A DNA stretch of 64,000 nt, from the NCBI RefSeq assembly GCF_901709675.1, contig NC_051088.1, forward strand, positions 10,442,193-10,506,192, read 5' to 3'. Of the stretch, positions 11,501-23,500 are shown in pieces. A program made the position numbers and the translations under genes. The notes under the pieces are model-generated. The model worked only from the letters and a program-made list of their open reading frames with translations. It was not told the DNA's origin and did no database searches. How positions within the stretch are numbered: the stretch's first letter is position 1; each line of letters starts with the position of its first letter. Origin of the DNA: Syngnathus acus. Taxonomy: Eukaryota > Chordata > Actinopteri > Syngnathiformes > Syngnathidae.

Positions 11501-14500
11501 AGCTTCTTTCTGTGGGGGCTCTAGCGCAAACCGCCTTTTTCTTTATTGTGGTGAATGACCATCTTACCACAGTTACCATTCCCTTCCTTCTCTCTGCCAG
11601 AGCCACCCACTGTAGAACCCTCTCTTGCACCCATGGATGAGCCGCAGGACAAGTCCAGCAAAGACAAGAGGAGGAGGAAGAAAGAAAAAGAGCGGGAGCG
11701 CTCCAGGGTGGAAATCAAGGATGAGCAGGGAACCGCAGTGGGCAAAGAGGAGAAAGCACAGAAGACACCACTTCCAACCCAAACGGTTACAGGTAACCTC
11801 TGGTCCTCCTCCAGCCACACCTAAGCTTGACCCAAATTTGATGACCAGTTTGGTTGACATTCAAAGCAAGATTCCTCATTTCCCAAACATTGTTGTCGAA
11901 CCGATGGTATCAGATCTCGCAGGATTAGAACGGCGCAGGATTTCCCGTCATTACAAAAGTTACTCTCCCGCTTATGTTCACATTTGCATTTGATCATTCA
12001 TTTTCTTGCAGTTAATAAAAAGAAAACATTTTTAAAACCAGAAAATGTATATCAGGTATTATTTTACCTTAGAAAATTTGCGAAAAATCTCGTCTCGTTC
12101 TTGTGGGTGAAGAGAAGAAGAAGCCAGTGTCACGTCCTTAAGATTGATTTAAAGAAGGCTGACATGATATAATGGCTCTTAAAATAAAGGGGCTTGAAAA
12201 TAGAATGTGATGACAGTGTTTACACAACAGGAAAAGATAATGAAAAGCCACGTTGTTAGGCCGCAGGGCACCTGTCGTCACTTTTCAAGGAAACATGCAT
12301 TTACACAGATGTTTAAGTACACGTCATGCCGTGCATTTGGCATTTTCTTTTAAGTCTAAAACTATAATGCAGCAGAAAAATAGGAACCTCAAGGTCAAAC
12401 TGTTGTCTTTTTTCAAGGTCCGTTTCCAAGGAAACCTTTCGAGTGCGGCACCGATGCTGCAGCAGACATTGTGTTTTTGGTGGACGGCTCGTGGAGTATT
12501 GGACGCACCAACTTCAGGCGGGTCAGGGACTTCTTGGAGGGACTGATGACACCCTTCCGCATCGGGCCCAACCACATTCAGATTGGTGAGGCTTGATTAT
12601 CTATGAGTTTGGTGCAACGTTGTAATGACATACTTTTTGCTTTCATCACCTATCAGCGTGTATTTAATCGCTCGCCAGTTTGAAACGTGTAAAATTTGCT
12701 TCATTTGACGAGCGTCGGCGTTCAGTTTCAAATTCAATCTCGGTTTGTCTGTTTGTTTGGATGATGTGGGAAAAAGTTAGTTCTGTCAACATGAAGTGTT
12801 CCTCATCCAGGCCTCAGCCAGTACAGTGGAGACCCACGAACAGAGTGGCAGCTGAACAATTTCACCACCAAAGAACAACTGGTTGAAGCAGTAAGGAATT
12901 TCAGATATAAAGGAGGAAACACTTTCACAGGTAGTATCTGGCTTCAATTCTTTTTATACTGTTAACTATTTCTTCAGAAAGTGTTTATTGGCGTGTTCGT
13001 CTCCAGGTCAAGCGCTGCTCCACGTCATGGAGGAGAACATGAGGGTGGAAGCGGGCGCGAGGTCGGACACACCTTTCTTCCTTGTGCTCTTGACAGATGG
13101 TAAATCTCAAGATGACGCTATTGCGGCGGCAAACCGACTCAAGAATGCGGGTGTGGAGATCATCGCTGTAGGTGAGATTTTAATGAGAGAAGCTGGCGTG
13201 CTCTGAATTGATGCGAAACATATATTGTGTACGCTTGATGGAGTCGTTACATGAATTGCTGACATTTTTGTGGGAAACAGGTCGTGGAGTTTGCTTGGCT
13301 TGTAATTGAAAGCAAGGTATAACATGTCATCAAAGCAACACATTTGATGGGTTCTTTCACTCTACTGTGGCTTGTGTTTCTTTTCACGTCCCACCTTTCT
13401 GTGTTGTCTGATCGACTGGCTTTCATGCAATAATTGGGAAACTTTCTGTTTCAACCATGAGTTGGTATCGTACAAAAACGATGCTGCACAAACGTATTCC
13501 AGATTTGGGCCCAAAAATATACTTGAGTTTGTATTTGCCTTTAGGGGTTAAGAATGCCGATGAAGCCGAATTGAGGCAAGTGGCTTCAGAACCGGTGGAT
13601 TCAAATGTCTTCAACGTCAACGACTTCCATCTGCTCAGCAAACTGGTGGCCCGATTGGTCCATATCCTGTGCGGGAGAATAGAAGATCGCGGAATCGTAA
13701 AAAGTAATGTAGCACACAACACCGACACAATGGACCCTATTTTCGTTTTGAACGCAAGTCTGGCACTAGACGCAGAACAAGGGGCGTGGCTAGATCGGGT
13801 TTTAGCAATTTTGTAGTCTGTCTCCCTCTGCCCCCTTGAGGACCTCGCCGCTACTGATTTACAACTCCAGTCTTGTTTGTGCGTGGGGCATGTAATAGAA
13901 AATACTAGAAGTGGCTCGCACCTGAACAAAAATCAAGATTTGCCAGTTTTTACGTCCGAACGTACATGCTCGTCTTTAATCACTATCGTGAATACACTCG
14001 CTGCAAAAACACAGCCCTCAATGTTGGATGATGCAGATTGTAAATGAAGATTACAGTCTATTTGATTTGACCTTTTCTACACACGCCACCGCATCCCTTT
14101 TTCTAGAAAGTGAACCGGAACCTACATCAGACCCGACCCTCTCTTACCCGAGTCCGACTGACCTCCGCTTCTCCGACCTGGGCTCCAGAGAAGTGATGCT
14201 CCACTGGACCAACCCTGCAAAGCCCGTCCAGCAATTCAGGGTGGTCTACCATAGTGCTGAGGGTCAAACTCCTCAGGAGGTCAGAAACCTTTCATTTGAT
14301 GAGAACTCCTTCTGTCTTTATGCCAATGTTGCAACAATTTTTACGATTGCGTCTCTGACAGAGTGTAACTTTTCTCTCTGACTCCAAGGTGGTGTTGGCT
14401 GGCTCACAGTCATCTGTGCTGCTTCAAGGCCTCTCTTCACAGACACTGTATCATGTATCCATTTTTCCTGTGTATGAACAAAGCGTTGGCCTGGCACTCA

Positions 14501-17500
14501 GGGGAACGGTCACTACAGGTGAGACTTTTCGCCCCCTCCTTAATAAGCCTCCACACACAGTTAACTTCCATCAATGTATGATTTGTTACTGTGTTAACCT
14601 CCATCCAAGTTCTCTGAAATGATTTTAAAGAGTAAAATAGATTTTGCTTTCCAAACAAGGCCAGGCACACAACGCCAGGTCCAAATGAGTATATTTCTAA
14701 ATTCGCCTTTCCTCCTGCTGTCCTCCCCTCCAATCCTCTCTATCTCTCTTAGTACCACTCTCTATGCCAAGCAACCTGGAGGTGACGCCTTCCTCGTACA
14801 GCACGCTGCGAGTGAGCTGGGGTGCAGCGCCGGGGGCCACCGAGTACCTGATTCTTTATTCGGCACTCAACCACGGAGAGCCTGATGATGCCAAGGAGGT
14901 GAGAACCGGACCTCGCTGTTTTTGAAATGTCATTACAAGGTAAATGGCTACAATACTGACACCACTGGGGATGAATTCTTTGTGTATTTTATAATTGTAG
15001 TAATATTTCAATTTGACTGTAGGAGAAGTTTGGTGCGGAACGGACAATGTTGGAGCTGGCCAGGTTGCATCCTGCAACGGACTACTCAGTCACTCTTTAT
15101 GCTCTCTACGATGAAGATTCCAGCGATCCAGTCACGGCTGTTGCTACCACATGTAAGGCTGCTTCCCGTACCCCTTTTTCTTTTTTAACTCCTTCTACAG
15201 TATTACCCTGTCATCTCTTTGTCACATTGTCCACTGCTTTTTCTATTCTCGCTCTGCCTTACAAAATCTTCTACTCTGTGCTCTTTCATGCTTTCACTCT
15301 TCTGACTGTAAAATCTCTTCAACAAAACTCGAGTGCATTGAAAGTGAATACAGGTATGTTGGCTGATTGCGAGGAGGTTCGGTGGAACTGATGAAACCAA
15401 AAGCATCATTTTTGTTTGCATCATCTTCTCTCTCCATCCTGTCCTGTTTAGTTCCTCTCCCGCCGCCCGCGAGTGTGAGCTTTCCTGTGGTGACCCACAG
15501 TATGCTGAGAGTAAGCTGGGTGCCTGGAGCTGAGGATGTCCCCGGGCATAGAATCACTTACAGCACTAACCATGGCAGTGAAGTCAAGCAGGTAACATCC
15601 TTACAATTATTTTTTTTTTAATTCTTTTCTTTTTGCTGTATTTTTAATAAACAGTGACACCTAGTTTGCATCGATGGAGTTTCCCGATTTGTGTCTTTAT
15701 GCTGCACCGGCAGATATCTGATAACAAGCCAATTTTGCACCGTAGTTACGATTTCATTTTCCCAGGTGGAGGTTACCGGGCAGAGCTCTGTGCTGGTGCA
15801 GAGCCTTTCCTCTCTGTCCAGTTATCTGGTATCGGTCCAGTCTCGCTACCCACAAGGCCTGTCTGCAGCCCTCACAAGTAACATCACCACATGTAAGACA
15901 CTTATACCTCTCCCCTACCGTGCAAGTCAATCCATAGAGAAAGTAACTTCCATTTTTCTCCTTCACAGTGAAAGTACCCGCTCCTTCAGACTTGAGGGTG
16001 ACCAATTTTTCCGGGAGTGACATCACCGTACGTTGGGAGGCTGCTGCTGATGATGTCATATCTTACCTCATCAAGTGGATCTCCCTAGGTGGAGGCGACT
16101 TGAGACAGGTAGGGCGTTCTGTACCGATTGATCGGACTACTGTAAAGTAAGTTATGTGTTTGTCGTAAAGCTGAAGGTGAGTGGAGAGAGTGAAGGGGTC
16201 ATCCTGGAAGGGGTGGAGGATGACAAAGAATACCAGATCTCTCTGTCTGCACTGTATGGAGATGGAGCTCAAAGTGAAGCTGTGGCTATACGCTATAGCA
16301 CACGTGAGTCACTCATAGTCGCTACACATGTTACACACCAAACACATTTTCCTTCATCTCTAGCCTATTTTTTAATAGTAGCGCAAAAGTGCAGAGCAGG
16401 TCACTCACAGACGCTTCTTCTCTAAAGGTCTGATATTTTCTGCAGGGTAGGTGCGTTTTCTACCGCATGTCAAATTTCCGCCTTGTTTGCGGCATCTCAT
16501 TGGTCTTTAACACCGAGTGTCGCTCGCGTGAAATGCCGTCAATGGGAATCCTTACGAAGAGTGGCCAGTTGCCTTCAGCTATGTTTTTTAAACGGAATCG
16601 ACTCAGAAAAGTCTTGGCTAACGCTTGATTATTATGTTGTGAAAATTTACAAAAAAAAAAAAAGCAAAGGGCAGAAATGCGACTGTTATAAGCAACTTGC
16701 GATTTATCAAATTATTTATCGCGTTAAATCTACTACAAAGAGCATCACAAGAGCAACAAAAGATGGTTTAAATTATGTAAATTTTGAAGTATCGGTGATT
16801 CATTGTAAACACTCTTTCAGTGATGAATGAAGAAAGTTTAAGCTTCATTTGGTCATATCTGTCTTGACATAGTCTTACAAAAGAATATTCTGTGAGCCTG
16901 GAAAGATGAGTCAAAATGCTCTAAATCGGCTCAAGAGGTTCTCTCTTTTTTTTAAATAACTGGCAATGAAAGAGAACCTGCTGTCTCTTTCATTATCATT
17001 GCTTCTTTGCTTGCTGTCTCTCCCCCAAAGTGGCTGGTGGGGGTCCGTCCAGCGTGTCCGTCTCCGAGGAGACGCCGGTCAGCATGCTGGTCAGCTGGGT
17101 TCCCCCCAATGCTCATGTCTTGCAGTATCGTGTCTCTTACAGTGCACTGACGGGAGCTGAGAACCAGGACAGCTCTGTAAGCGCCACCTTGGCATCAGCG
17201 CTTTCTTTAATTGCACAGTGGACCTGAGAGGCACGTTGTTGTGTTCAGGTGTTGGTCCCGGGTGGTGAAAAGCGCGTGGTGCTGGACTCGTTAGAGCCAG
17301 ACACACGATACAGCATCCTGGTCACTGCTGAATACCACAACAAAGAAGGAGGCGGTGGTTCGGCTCAGGGCAAAACCAGTAGGTCAAACACACAATTATT
17401 TATATAGGCAGGATCAAGTCAAAATGACACTCCTTTGCTGCAGCCAGTCTACGAGTAAGCAGTGTGAGCGTTGTGCGCTCAGACCACTCCAGTATCTGTG

Positions 17501-20500
17501 TTTCTTGGAGACCGCTGTCAATTGTGGACGGATATCGGATTGTTATTCAATCCGTCAAAGGTGATTTTAGATGGAATTGTTTTGTTTGGTATTTTGCTTC
17601 AAAGTCTTCATAAGTGTAGTGAACCCAATTTTCTGACATGCCTCCTGAGTACAGACAAAATGTCTATGGAGGAAAGAGTGGACGACTTCACCAGCGCTCA
17701 GTGTTTCGCCGGACTACAAGCGGAGACGCTGTACCGCATCAGTGTGCACTCAATTCTGGGACCAGTAGAGGGTGCTGCCGTCTCCATTCTGCATCCAACA
17801 GGTCTGAGGTGATCGCACTTAACACCCACTGTAGAGCTTCATGATACTGACACACCTTTTTTGGCCTTATCATAAGAACCTGTAGTAGCAGAGGCATACA
17901 TTTTAGTTGAAAACATGGAAGTCTTTCAGGTTTTACTGCAGTGCCATAGTGAGATTGTCTCACGCAATATCCTCAAACGTTCTCATGTTTAGTAATGCAT
18001 GGCTTTCGGTAGTATGTACCCTTTTGAGTTTCCAGTATATCAAGGCATTATAAGGAAGAGAAATGTGTTGAATAGTCGTACTTGATGATTGAACATTACT
18101 GCATTTTTTTTCACAGCTCAGGCCCCAGCCAAAATTCCTGTCAATCCTCGGCTATACCCAGTTCATAATGAAGGTGAGCATATTCTGTCAACTTGTTTAC
18201 ATGAATAATTATTGATGGTTTAATCTACGTTTCATGTCCATAAAATAAGTGTACATTGATCAACGGCTGCAAATATATTAAGATATGCATTAATACTGTG
18301 AAGGAAAGTAAATCGCCCTCCTTTGTCATAGTTTGTCCCGAAGTCACCATCAGAAACAGCATTGTTAAAGGTAGGACATCACTCCCATAGTAACAAACCA
18401 CTCCTTGAAAAAGAATGGCAACATTTTCACAAAGTCCCACACTTTGCTATACGACGTCCAGGCTTTGACATGATGGAAGCATTTGGCCTCACTCCAAAAG
18501 CCCACTCGTCTGTGGATGGAGTCGCCGCAGAGCCTTTTGTCTTCAACACACTTCCCGCCTACACTTTGTACAGAGACATCCAGCTGACACAAAGCACCAA
18601 GTGAGCCACCATCTTCCTCTTCTGTATATCTGCTGTCACTAATGCAGTAGAGCCTCCAGGGTAACCATTTGGTTGAAATTCTCTGTTAGCTAAGAAGTAG
18701 CTTTATGTGACTTTGATAGTTTTGATGCTTCCTTTTCATTCAGTGGCTCTTTCCCTCTAGGTTCATCCACCCCGTAGGCTTCTCTCCCGAGCACACCATC
18801 AGTATCGCCTTCCGCCTGCTACAGGAAACGCCCAAAGAGCCCTTTACCCTCTGGCAGCTCACAGATAATGACTACCAGCCCAAGATGGGTGTGGTGCTGG
18901 ACCGTGAGTTCTTCATCTTCACGCTCCCATTTGTGGTCATTCGATCGTCTATCGCACAAGATTCCTCGAGGAACTCGGTCGTCGGCGTTACTCGGCAAAA
19001 TGTCTTGAGTGACCACTGGCTTTGTTGTTTTAATGAGAATGTTAATGTCTCTTTGACAAAATAGGACACATACAATCATTAGCAATGACAATTATTTAGG
19101 TTCAATAGTTTTCAGAGGAGTAGCATCCTGAGACATTGTTGTGCCTTTGAACGTGGATGGAAGGTCATTACACATTGGAATGACAAATAACTGAGGTTTT
19201 TTGAATGCACACATACCAAATTTGAACGAATATGTATTGAATTTATGAAATATCGATAGTCCAACTATGCCCTGATATCATGTCTTTTTGCCCTTTCAAA
19301 CTAGCTTTGAGCAAGCAGCTTGTGTACTTAAGTCTGGATTACAGAGGTGAAGTGCAAGAGTTGACCTTTGACCAGCCGCAGGTCCACAGGCTGTTCTACG
19401 GTAGTTTTCATAAGGTGAGCAAATACGACTATGCGTTTGTATTTGGTCACTGCAGTTTCTCAAAATAAGTGGGTGAAAGGTCGTTCATTGTAACACAATG
19501 TTGAGTTGATTTAATTTTTTAGAAATGTATTGGATTTCTTCGTCTGTGATCGGCAGGTGCACCTGTCTGTCAGCCAAGTGGGCGTGTCCCTGTCTGTGGA
19601 TTGCCAGCACGTGGGTGAAAGGCCCGCCCGCCCTCTCGGCAATCTGCCTACGGACGGCTTCGAGATGCTGGGGAAGTTGACGAGGACCAGAGGACCCCAA
19701 AGTGGCTCCGCTGCGGTACTTTGACTTTCAATCCAGGCACAACACATGAATCAAATCCACTCCCTCGAATGAATAAGGACATCTGTCACATGTTCAACAT
19801 TTATTCTGTGTTCCTTGTCACCAGTTCCAACTGCAGTCATTTGAGATTGTGTGTAATACGACGTGGGCTACGGAGGATACCTGCTGTGACCTGCCCGGAG
19901 TGGTCAGTCATCTTTCTGTGTTTGCATCAACATAACACTCGTTGCTGAGGTGGACTGTACTTGAAACCCCCAAGCAGTCCAGTTCAATCAACCATCGAAG
20001 TTTGGTTGACTTACTGATATCTGTTTGCCACAGAGAGACGAGGATAGTTGTCCTCCTCAGCCCTTCTCATGTACCTGCTCCTCCGACATCCCAGGAGCTC
20101 CCGGTTCCTTTGGTCCTATGGTATGTCTTTGCCAAAAATTCAATTAAAAGCAGAGAATACGAGGTCGCCAAGTCATTGTATTATTATTTTTTTGCTCCCA
20201 GGGCAAGCCTGGTCCTCGTGGTGATAAAGGTGCTAAGGGTGAACAAGGACACAAGGTAAATGTAGTGAGGCACTTTTCATTGAAAACAAATGGAAACATC
20301 CCAGAATTACCCCGCCTATAAATTCCTCAAATAATTCCGGGATTTATGTCCCACAAATTCATATTGGTAGCGACATATACCAATGAAATACGACTATTTA
20401 CAGAGACATAAGAATTTATATGCATAATGTGATCTCTGAATCATTCCTTGAAACAAAAAATGTGCTGCAGGGTGAGATGGGTCCTCCTGGAAAGCCTGGA

Positions 20501-23500
20501 CTCGAGGGAACTCTTGGAGCGGTGGGCAGCAGAGGGTCTCAAGGAATGGCTGTGCAAGGCAAAGTAGTGAGTAACCTTTCTTGCCATAGGTACTATACCA
20601 TAGTTACCTGGTACAGTGGTCTGAAAAGACAAACAAGAGCCTAACTAATGAATTGGCCAGAGGATTATATCACGCATTATTTTCAAAATAATAATATTTG
20701 GCCGGAGTTTTAAAAGCCAATATAATGTTCCTTTTTCGTGAAACAGTAAATGTTGTTAAGTAATAATAATAATAATAATTCATTCAATTTATATAGTGCT
20801 TTTCAATAACCCAAAGACGCTTTACAGGGAATAAAAAAGGGTGGGGGGGAGGGAGAGAGAGACAATAGGTTATCGTTAACAGGACATCGGTCAGCAGTGC
20901 GAAGGAGATGGATGGAGAAGCAGGAGGGGCGGGAGCGGAGGTTGTTGAGGTTGCCAGTACGGGAGGTGGGGGTGACGGGGGGTTGGTAGTCCAAAAAGAG
21001 GAGATGGGTGAGCCATCGGGGAAATGCCGGTCCAGATGTAGCGGCGACGGCGAAGGATCCCAGCCTCATGTGGAAGCAGCAGTGGACCAGGTGGTGATGC
21101 CGGTCAACCTCGACTGCACCCGCTCGAACGGCAGGCCCCAACGCACCACGGCGGCACACAGCAGAGCCACGGTTGGCGAGCCCGCAGGGAGTGGAGCCCG
21201 TCCCCCGAGGACGTGTAGGCAGGATGTAAAGGACATAGAACGGGTGACAGAACATTATTTGGTGTGAATCACAACCTTCTCCATCCTCTCATATCTCCAT
21301 TAAGACACAATGTTTAAGTATTTAGATGTTCTTGATTAAAGTTAGTATTATTAGTGTTAAAATTGGTTCCCATTTCTGTTGCACTCCCTCTTAATATATT
21401 TCAAATACAACTAAGTCAAACATGAAGTTTTTACATGTGAGAAAGGCGTCTTTTGTTTTTATTTTGGAGTTATAGAAGAAATATGATTATGCGTTTGGCT
21501 GAAAGAAAACCATCGACCATATTCCTCCTCTTAGGGTCCACCTGGAAAAAGAGGAGAAAAAGGAAATCTTGGAAGAGTTGGATTACAGGTGACATTGCAC
21601 AGCTGTCTTCTATAGATGTTAGTGTCAAGAAGCACCAAGCCATCCTTTTCTACTCATGGCTTGGTCTCTGTGTTTTTTTTCTGTAGGGTGTACCAGGCCC
21701 TCAAGGCCCCAAAGGGGAAATAGGCCCTCCAGGCCCCATGGTGAGATGACGGTACAAAAAATAGTAAATATTGGGTTCCTGCATGTCCTCATCTTGCTGT
21801 CTAACAGGGCATCCGAGGTTCTGAAGGCAACATGGGCCCCCCTGGCCCTACTGGACCAAGGGTAAGATGGAGTTTTATTTTGTTAAGAGGATGTGTGGAT
21901 ACATAATGTGTGCATATCATTACCTTGGCATATAATTAGGGTCAACAATCTTCATCAGTGTTTTCTGATTGATCTTCTCTTACCTTTGTGGCTTGTTTTT
22001 TTTTAACTATAGGTGAGTGTTTGTTTCACCTCAAATAGAGCAAAATCCAACTCTGAAACTATCCAGAGTGTAGTTTCCCTTTTGCCCCTAGTTAGTTGGG
22101 ATAGGCTTCTGCAACCTTGATAGATTTCTGACTTATTTTTTCCTTGCATCCTTAATGCCTTTCTTTATATTATGAGATTTTTTTATGTCCAATGTTTAGA
22201 TTTCATTGTAGTAATGTTGCATTATTGTACAGGGTTTCCAGGGCATGCCGGGACACCCGGGACCCAGTGGAGAGAGAGGCTATACTGGACCTAACGGCGC
22301 TACGGTAGGAGCAATGGAACACATAGCAAAAGCAGTCAAAGCTGTCATTGGGTTAATTTATATTCATTCATATATTTGGGGGGGGGGGCTTACAGGGTCT
22401 TCCAGGGAGTAAAGGGGAGCTAGGAGAGAAGGTGAGTTTCAATAGCCCTCTGATGATTTTAATTAGGAAATATTTGCTAGTGGAATACAGTGAGACCCTA
22501 TAACAGAGAGAGTGTCTCAAATAATTGGAAACAGGAAACATTTGTTGCCTTTTATAAAGTTCAGACATGTACGTTTGTAAGTAAAAGTCATGTAATACTG
22601 TTTTTAACATGTTTTACAGGGCGAACCTCAGTCCATGGCCATGATCTTCCAGCTTGTCACAGAGGCGTGTGAACAACTTGTTCACAGTATGAACCTCAAG
22701 TTGAATTATCAAATCCCACCATTTTATCAAAAAGAAAAAGAAAAGGCTCTGAATTTGCACAAAAACGTGTTCAAATTACCCTGTGGGTTATTTGTGTTGA
22801 GTACACATGCACAGATCCACACACGAGTGTGAATTACCGGCTTGGTGATGAAGTGCCTCCTCCATGAGGGAGAATAGAATTCCTTTTATGGGCACGCACT
22901 TTTTTCTTTACACTCTGGGCTTCCGCAAGCGCGAGCCGCTTACCTTGTCGCAACTACATAGCTCCACTGCAGTTGTTATGGTAATGAAAGCTTTACTCAT
23001 TGGCCCTGCAATGAAGGGAGCAGGGTTAGCAATGAATCATTCTCATGAGGCTGGACCACTCAAAGCAATTTACTTTCAGCAAGACTTTCAAGGAATTTGT
23101 AAAGTATGGTTTCATTTTTGATTTTGGGAGTGTTTTGATAAAAAGACTGTCACTGACATGTTATAAGGGGCACCTGGTAATGGTTCTTCATTAGGGGGAA
23201 AATTGCACTATTGTTCTCCTCCTGTTAATTTTGATGTTGTTTTTGTTTTTTCAACCCATAACCTGATTGTGTTTGACAGAGTTATGGGATAATATTTCTT
23301 GAGCCGCCTTTTTCTCACATCCAACACGAGCATGGCTTGCTGATTTGAATTGGTGTATATTTGTCAGAGGAGGTGAGGAAGTTGGATTTGTTCATCGATG
23401 ACATGAGTCGGAAGCCGGTTCCCGCAGAGGAGCCCGAGGGGCCTCCAGGGGAGCCGGGGATACCGGGTGCCAGGGGTCCACCAGGCCCCAGGGGCAACCA

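Noticed and set aside
13423-13929. 168-aa minus-strand frame
   Set aside because: It runs across a real col20a1 VWA exon and its introns on the other strand; there is no recognisable domain.
20803-21255. 150-aa minus and 119-aa plus frames
   Set aside because: They fall in a GC-rich dispersed repeat with no protein similarity that I recognise.
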